From Prevotellaceae bacterium (GTDB taxonomy: Bacteria; Bacteroidota; Bacteroidia; Bacteroidales; Paludibacteraceae), in the NCBI GenBank assembly GCA_020636695.1, contig JACJXJ010000007.1, forward strand, positions 1 to 56,663: a DNA stretch of 56,663 bases, written 5' to 3'. The translations under genes were made by a program, and so were the position numbers. Each line of letters begins with the position of its first letter. The stretch's first letter is position 1. Of the stretch, positions 51,934 to 56,663 are shown in pieces. The notes under the pieces are model-generated. The model was not told the DNA's origin. It saw nothing but the letters and a program-made list of their open reading frames with translations, and did not search any database.

Positions 51934-53898
51934 ATGGAAAAATCTCCTAAGGTAGGTTTACCTGACAACGCCAACAGAGAACTCAAGCCAGGCGAAACCT
52001 ATAATCCCATTCTACCAGCTAGTAAAAACATTCCTGAAATTAGTGTTTATTCTGTATCATGGGGTATTCTCATGGCTATACTTTTTTCTGCAGCAGCCGC
52101 TTATTTAGGCTTAAAAGTAGGACAAGTATTTGAAGCAGCCATTCCTATTGCCATTATTGCTGTAGGTTTATCAAGCGCCACAAAACGTAAAAATGCATTA
52201 GGCGAAAATGTTATTATTCAATCTATTGGCGCAAGTTCTGGTGTAATTGTGGCTGGCGCCATCTTTACATTACCAGCACTTTACATTTTACAAGCTAAAT
52301 ATCCCGAAATCACCGTGAGCTTTATGCAAGTATTTTTAAGCTCTTTATTAGGTGGAATTTTGGGTATTCTATTTTTAATTCCCTTCCGTAAGTATTTCGT
52401 AAGCGATATGCACGGGAAATATCCTTTCCCAGAAGCTACAGCCACCACACAAGTACTTGTTTCGGGAGAAAAAGGCGGCAGTCAAGCTAAACCACTGATG
52501 TGGGCAGCTGCCATCGGTGGTTTATACGATTTTGTTGTAGCCACGTTTGGCACTTGGAGCGAAACTCTCACGTCGCGTATGATTCCATGGGGCGAAGCCG
52601 TAGCGCAAAAAGTAAAAATGACTTTTTCAATCAATACGAGTGCCGCCGTATTAGGACTTGGATACATTGTTGGCTTAAAATACAGTATCATTATTTGTGC
52701 AGGCTCCTTATTTGTTTGGTGGTTTATCATTCCGCTACTTGGTATGACTACAGTGGATTCTGTCATGTTGAGTCAAATGGATCCTGATTGGATTTTTTCT
52801 CATTATGCTCGCTATATTGGTATTGGCGCCATCGCCATGGCTGGAGTTATTGGTATTGTAAAATCCTGGGGAGTTATCAAAAGTGCTGTTGGTTTAGCTG
52901 GCAAAGAATTAGGTGGCAAAAGTAAAGCCATAGCCAAAGCTATTCCACGTACCGAACGCGATTTATCAATGAAATTTATTTCTATTGCTGTTATTGCCGC
53001 TTTACTGATAACGCTTTTATTTTTCTATTTTGGTGTCATTGGTAATTTCTTTCAAGCATTAATTGCATTTTTAGTCGTCACAATCATTGCCTTTCTATTT
53101 ACTACCGTTGCTGCCAATGCCATTGCCATTGTTGGTTCTAATCCCGTATCGGGCATGACCTTAATGACCTTAATTATTGCGTCGGTTATTTTAGTAGGTG
53201 TAGGACTAAAGGGCACTAGCGGTATGGTGGCTGCCATGGTTATTGGTGGTGTAGTATGTACTGCTCTTTCCATGGCAGGCGGTTTTATTACTGACCTGAA
53301 AATTGGTTATTGGATTGGTAATACGCCAGCCAAACAAGAAACTTGGAAATTCTTAGGAACACTCGTATCAGCTGCCACCGTCGGTGGAGTTATTATCATT
53401 TTGAATAAGACTTATGGCTTTACAGGAGAAAATGCCTTAGTAGCACCACAGGCCAACGCCATGGCTGCCGTTATTGAGCCATTAATGATGGGTCAAGGTG
53501 CTCCTTGGTTACTCTATGGCGTCGGAGCCGTTTTGGCGTTGTTGCTCAATGTACTTGGAGTGCCTGTATTAGCTTTTGCACTCGGTATGTTTATTCCGCT
53601 CCCATTAAATACGCCACTCGTTGTTGGTGGTTTAATCAATTGGTTTGTAACGTCACGCTCGAAAGATGCAGACTTAAATACCGCACGTAACGAAAAAGGA
53701 ACACTCATTGCTTCTGGCTTCATTGCTGGTGGCGCCTTAATGGGCGTAGTGAGTGCTGCACTTAAATTTGCAGGAATTAATTGGTATCAAAATTTATGGG
53801 CCGAAACTTCTGGCGCCGCTTGGTTAGGACTTGGCATGTATATTTTAATTATTAGTTACTTCATTTGGAGCGTATTAAAAAGTAAAAAAGCAGCCTAA
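51934..53898 (+). CDS. OPT-family oligopeptide transporter
   Basis: The 654-residue inner-membrane protein has about 14 hydrophobic segments. The OPT signatures include ISVYSVSWGILMAILFSAAAAYLGLKVGQVFEAAIP near the N-terminus and FPEATATTQVL. Family members import small peptides or peptide-like siderophores by proton symport. The substrate is not predictable. It starts 25 bp after dnaB and may be co-transcribed with it; a terminator follows. Confidence 0.92.
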   Translation: MEKSPKVGLPDNANRELKPGETYNPILPASKNIPEISVYSVSWGILMAILFSAAAAYLGLKVGQVFEAAIPIAIIAVGLSSATKRKNALGENVIIQSIGASSGVIVAGAIFTLPALYILQAKYPEITVSFMQVFLSSLLGGILGILFLIPFRKYFVSDMHGKYPFPEATATTQVLVSGEKGGSQAKPLMWAAAIGGLYDFVVATFGTWSETLTSRMIPWGEAVAQKVKMTFSINTSAAVLGLGYIVGLKYSIIICAGSLFVWWFIIPLLGMTTVDSVMLSQMDPDWIFSHYARYIGIGAIAMAGVIGIVKSWGVIKSAVGLAGKELGGKSKAIAKAIPRTERDLSMKFISIAVIAALLITLLFFYFGVIGNFFQALIAFLVVTIIAFLFTTVAANAIAIVGSNPVSGMTLMTLIIASVILVGVGLKGTSGMVAAMVIGGVVCTALSMAGGFITDLKIGYWIGNTPAKQETWKFLGTLVSAATVGGVIIILNKTYGFTGENALVAPQANAMAAVIEPLMMGQGAPWLLYGVGAVLALLLNVLGVPVLAFALGMFIPLPLNTPLVVGGLINWFVTSRSKDADLNTARNEKGTLIASGFIAGGALMGVVSAALKFAGINWYQNLWAETSGAAWLGLGMYILIISYFIWSVLKSKKAA

Positions 53899-53920
53899 CA
53901 TAAAACCTATATCATTACCC

Positions 53921-53956
53921 AAAAGAGCAAAAAGTCATCGATTTTTTGCTCTTTTT
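53921..53956 (+). terminator. Terminator after the OPT transporter
   Basis: AAAAGAGCAAAAA (53921-53933) pairs fully with TTTTTGCTCTTTT (53943-53955). Confidence 0.85.
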
Positions 53957-53959
53957 AGT

Positions 53960-53988
53960 TTGCATATCAAAAAAATGTTGTATTTTTG
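53960..53988 (+). promoter_or_regulatory. Promoter of the Crp/Fnr gene
   Basis: TTG (53960-53962), an 18-bp spacer and TATTTTTG (53981-53988) fit the consensus. The leader is about 25 nt. Confidence 0.6.
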
Positions 53989-54018
53989 TGCTGTAAAACA
54001 TTGTTTTAAAACTTAATT

Positions 54019-54720
54019 ATGGTGACTTACTCGGAAAAACAATTGAAACCAATCGACGAATTTTGCCCTATGTGGGAGGTTCTCACGCAAGAAGAACGTT
54101 TTTATTTACGGGAAAATACCAAGTTACAACATTTTCGCAAAAACGAAGTAATTTACTGCGAAGGCGAAACTCCCAAATTCATGATGTGTTTGGTTACCGG
54201 CAAAGTAAAAATCTACAAAGATGGTGTTGGTGGACGCAGTCAAATTATACGCCTCATCAAACCTGTCGACATTTTTGGTTACCGCGCATTTTTTGCCAAA
54301 GAGCCTTATTTAACCAGCGCTTCTACTATCGAATCCTCATCGGCATATTTGGTACCGATGCAAGTTGTAGAACAAATTATCCAATCGAACAACAAGTTAG
54401 CGCTCTATTTTATTCAATCATTGGCCTCCGATTTAGGCGTAGACGATGCTCGCATTGTGAGTTTAACACAAAAACATGTGAGAGGCCGTTTGGCAGAATC
54501 GTTGATTATGCTACGCGACAATTACGGTGTAGAATCGGATGGAAGAACCATTAACAGTCATCTTTCGAGAGAAGATTTGGCCAATTACTCGAACATGACA
54601 ACTTCCAATGCTATCCGAACTTTATCGAATTTTGTAAGCGAAGGCGTTATTGCTGTATCGGGACGAAATATTCAAATTTTGGATGAAGAACAACTCCGAA
54701 AAATAAGCAAAATAGGTTAA
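54019..54720 (+). CDS. Crp/Fnr-family transcriptional regulator
   Basis: The 233-residue protein has an N-terminal cyclic-nucleotide-binding-like barrel (about 30-130; LQHFRKNEVIYCEGETPKFMMCLVTGKVKI) and a long dimer helix. A C-terminal winged helix (about 150-225; GRTINSHLSREDLANYSNMTTSNAIRTLSNFVSEGVI) follows. Fnr-type N-terminal cysteine clusters are absent. The typical cAMP phosphate-binding sequence is not evident, so the ligand is unknown. The gene is monocistronic between a promoter and a terminator. Confidence 0.93.
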   Translation: MVTYSEKQLKPIDEFCPMWEVLTQEERFYLRENTKLQHFRKNEVIYCEGETPKFMMCLVTGKVKIYKDGVGGRSQIIRLIKPVDIFGYRAFFAKEPYLTSASTIESSSAYLVPMQVVEQIIQSNNKLALYFIQSLASDLGVDDARIVSLTQKHVRGRLAESLIMLRDNYGVESDGRTINSHLSREDLANYSNMTTSNAIRTLSNFVSEGVIAVSGRNIQILDEEQLRKISKIG

Positions 54721-54739
54721 TTCCTGCTTCATATATGAT

Positions 54740-54768
54740 AAAAAGCTGTCTGTTTGACAGCTTTTTTT
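54740..54768 (+). terminator. Terminator after the Crp/Fnr gene
   Basis: AAAAAGCTGTC (54740-54750) pairs with GACAGCTTTTT (54756-54766), loop TGTTT, with more T residues after it. Confidence 0.9.
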
Positions 54769-54815
54769 GTGTCAATTCTTTTGGCATAAAATATGATTAT
54801 CCAAGTAAACAATCG

Positions 54816-54823
54816 TATATTTG
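54816..54823 (+). promoter_or_regulatory. -7 box of the TPR protein gene
   Basis: TATATTTG lies 20 bp before ATG 54844. Confidence 0.5.
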
Positions 54824-54843
54824 CACTTTAACACAGCCTCATT

Positions 54844-56663
54844 ATGCAAGAAAAAGAGATACTTTCCATTTACACATACATCCTCCAATTGCTCAAACAA
54901 CGCCGTTTGGCAGACGCATTTGGCAAATTACAACCACTGCTCGAAGAGTTACAGGATTGGAATTACACCAATCGTAAAGAAGAGTTAGAAACCGTGTACC
55001 GCAATCTATTGCAATACGCTGTTTTGGGCGTGAACGATCCACAGCAACAACGCATTTTTAATCAGTTGCTCGAAGATTGTTACGACTTGGTGAGTTCTAT
55101 CAAAGAAGCACTCTTAACCCGCGTCTCATCGCGTGTGGAATATGCCCAAAAACGCTATGCGCAAATGGTGCCTAGTCAATTGAACGAATTAGTGAACACA
55201 CTGGAACTCGATGCCTCACATCATGCTTTGGGCGAACTGCTCACCACCGGCTTACAAGATGAGGGGCAAAAAGCAACTCAGTTTGCGGTAGAACACGAAC
55301 AGCATTTATTAGCTGTGTTCAATTATATTTGGCTTTCTGGCAAATGGACTCCCGACGAAAAACAATTAGTAACCAACTTATTACAATCGCCCGATATTGA
55401 TACCACCGATCGTTCTGTCATTATTTCAGCCATCACCTTGTCGCTGCTACGTAATTTTTACCCGTCCAAATTAGCGTTGTTACTCACACAGGCACAACAT
55501 CCTGAGTTAGATATTCGGCAACGTGTTTTAGTCTGTATAGCGCTTGTTGTGACACGTTATGCTGAACGCATTCAACTGAATGAAACCTGCATGAATCAAC
55601 TCACCTTGCTGTGCGACAATAAAGATTTTAGACAAGAGTTGGAATCGGTAGTGATGCAATTGGTACGTACAAGCGAAACAGAATCGATTACCAAACGCAT
55701 ACGTGAGGAGATTATGCCCGACGTGATACGTCTCACACCGATGATGAAAGATAAAATGGATTCCGAATCGCTTAAGGCCGATGAGTTAAACGATAAAAAT
55801 CCTGAATGGCAAGAACTACTCGAACAAAGTGGCGTAGCCGATAAATTACAAGAGTTTGGCGAATTACAAATGGATGGAGCCGATGTGTATGTAAGCACTT
55901 TTGCTGCATTAAAAAGTTTCCCATTTTTCCGCAACACCATGAATTGGCTGTTGCCATTCGACCCGAAACACAGCAGTATTCGTGCCTTGTTCGAAAACAA
56001 AAAAAGTCTGTTTGCTGCTATGATGCGCAGTCCATTTTTATGTAATTCCGACAAATATTCATTCTGTTTGAGCCTGCAACAAATGCCACTGGCTCAACAA
56101 AATATGATGACCAGCAACTTCAATGCCGAATCGGAACAAGTACAAGAACTAATGGACGAAGATGCGCTGACGCAACCTGCCACACGCGCCAAAACGGTAG
56201 CAAATCAATACATTCAAGATTTGTACCGCCTATACACCTTACATGCTCACAAAAACGAATTAACCAATCCGCTTCAGGAAATTTTGAGTATTTACAAAAC
56301 ACCATTGTTTACACTACTCTTCCCTACGAGCGAAACGCGCCAACAATTGGCAGAATTTTATTTCTCCAAGGATTTGTATGTTGAAGCCTTAGAACAATTT
56401 GAACAGTTGCAAAACGACCTACAAACGGCCGAACGTTTCCAAAAAATAGGTTATTGCCACCAACAGCTCAACCAACTACAGCCTGCCATTGAGGCATACG
56501 AGCAAGCCGACCTATTGCAACCACAAAATAGATGGACCATGCGTCGATTGGCGTATTGCTTGAAACGCACAGGCAACTACGCCAAAGCACTTACGTATTA
56601 TCAAAATTGTGCTAAATTGATGCCTGAAAATACGCAATTACTGCTCCAAATTGGACATTGTCA
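54844..56663 (+). CDS. Large TPR-repeat protein, function unknown (3' end outside window)
   Basis: The frame stays open for 606 codons from ATG 54844 to the window end (MQEKEILSIYTYILQLLKQRR...), so the gene is cut by the edge. The protein is almost all helical, with no signal peptide, and so cytosolic. The last 100 residues form clear tetratricopeptide repeats (AEFYFSKDLYVEALEQFEQL, IGYCHQQLNQLQPAIEAYEQA, LAYCLKRTGNYAKALTYYQNC). The first 450 residues are a helical region with HEAT-like stretches, and I do not recognise a named family. TPRs usually carry protein-protein contacts. The apparent minus-strand frames inside it are shadows. Confidence 0.75.
   Translation, partial: MQEKEILSIYTYILQLLKQRRLADAFGKLQPLLEELQDWNYTNRKEELETVYRNLLQYAVLGVNDPQQQRIFNQLLEDCYDLVSSIKEALLTRVSSRVEYAQKRYAQMVPSQLNELVNTLELDASHHALGELLTTGLQDEGQKATQFAVEHEQHLLAVFNYIWLSGKWTPDEKQLVTNLLQSPDIDTTDRSVIISAITLSLLRNFYPSKLALLLTQAQHPELDIRQRVLVCIALVVTRYAERIQLNETCMNQLTLLCDNKDFRQELESVVMQLVRTSETESITKRIREEIMPDVIRLTPMMKDKMDSESLKADELNDKNPEWQELLEQSGVADKLQEFGELQMDGADVYVSTFAALKSFPFFRNTMNWLLPFDPKHSSIRALFENKKSLFAAMMRSPFLCNSDKYSFCLSLQQMPLAQQNMMTSNFNAESEQVQELMDEDALTQPATRAKTVANQYIQDLYRLYTLHAHKNELTNPLQEILSIYKTPLFTLLFPTSETRQQLAEFYFSKDLYVEALEQFEQLQNDLQTAERFQKIGYCHQQLNQLQPAIEAYEQADLLQPQNRWTMRRLAYCLKRTGNYAKALTYYQNCAKLMPENTQLLLQIGHC

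Noticed and set aside
54735..54977. An 80-codon plus-strand frame after the Crp/Fnr gene.
   Set aside because: It crosses the terminator and promoter and overlaps the TPR gene in another frame.
1..56663. CRISPR array, rRNA operon, prophage or complete insertion sequence.
   Set aside because: No regularly spaced direct repeats, no rRNA sequence, no structural phage genes and no transposase or integrase frames were found.

Overview
The window is a stretch of a Bacteroidota chromosome, most likely order Bacteroidales. The evidence is: promoter -7 boxes of the TAnnTTTG type before many genes and almost no Shine-Dalgarno sequences; type IX secretion (T9SS) C-terminal sorting domains on three secreted enzymes; a type III glutamine synthetase (GlnN type); a PhoH/PIN protein; DUF3467; and a kbl-tdh pair. 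The DNA is AT-rich. Family and species cannot be fixed from what is here.

Layout. (1) 1-900: the end of trigger factor, then folB. (2) 1010-8250: a type I restriction-modification locus, hsdM - rhuM/hsdS remnants - GxxExxY (PD-(D/E)XK-like) gene - hsdR. No intact specificity subunit can be read. Between about 3240 and 4390 the conserved protein sequence of RhuM and HsdS is still recognisable, but it is broken by a missing base or two every ten or so bases. (3) 8300-9812: a Fic-family gene between a truncated and a complete copy of the 3' end of tRNA-Val(UAC), followed by a second complete tRNA-Val. This looks like the footprint of integration at a tRNA gene. (4) 9888-14784: housekeeping genes folC, phoH-like, an S4/Hsp15 protein, DUF3467 and tilS. 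(5) 14847-19727: a small lipoprotein followed by two tandem subtilisin-like proteases with T9SS tails. The lipoprotein resembles the N-terminal pro-region of its two neighbours. (6) 19800-30694: a YgjP-like metalloprotease, dGTPase, pyruvate phosphate dikinase, a zinc-ribbon protein, then a likely operon tgt - lptF/G-like - mfd. As given, tgt and mfd both carry homopolymer indels that break the reading frame. (7) 30882-35516: a secreted multidomain alpha-amylase and ribosomal protein S1. (8) 35662-40440 on the minus strand: a HAD phosphatase, a phosphate-selective-type porin, kbl, tdh and a small outer-membrane barrel protein, probably one transcription unit converting threonine to glycine and acetyl-CoA. 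(9) 40658-42671: a PadR regulator and a PspC/GIN membrane protein. (10) 42802-46841 on the minus strand: PAP2 phosphatase, prfA and tex. (11) 47163-56663: glnN, ispE (minus), dnaB, an OPT-family transporter, a Crp/Fnr regulator and the start of a long TPR protein cut by the window end.

Most of the window is core housekeeping sequence. The accessory parts are the restriction locus, the tRNA-Val/Fic island and the secreted protease cluster. A recurring technical theme is that the readable frame breaks (rhuM/hsdS, tgt, mfd) are single-base gains or losses, mostly in homopolymers. This suggests residual assembly error at least as much as biological decay.
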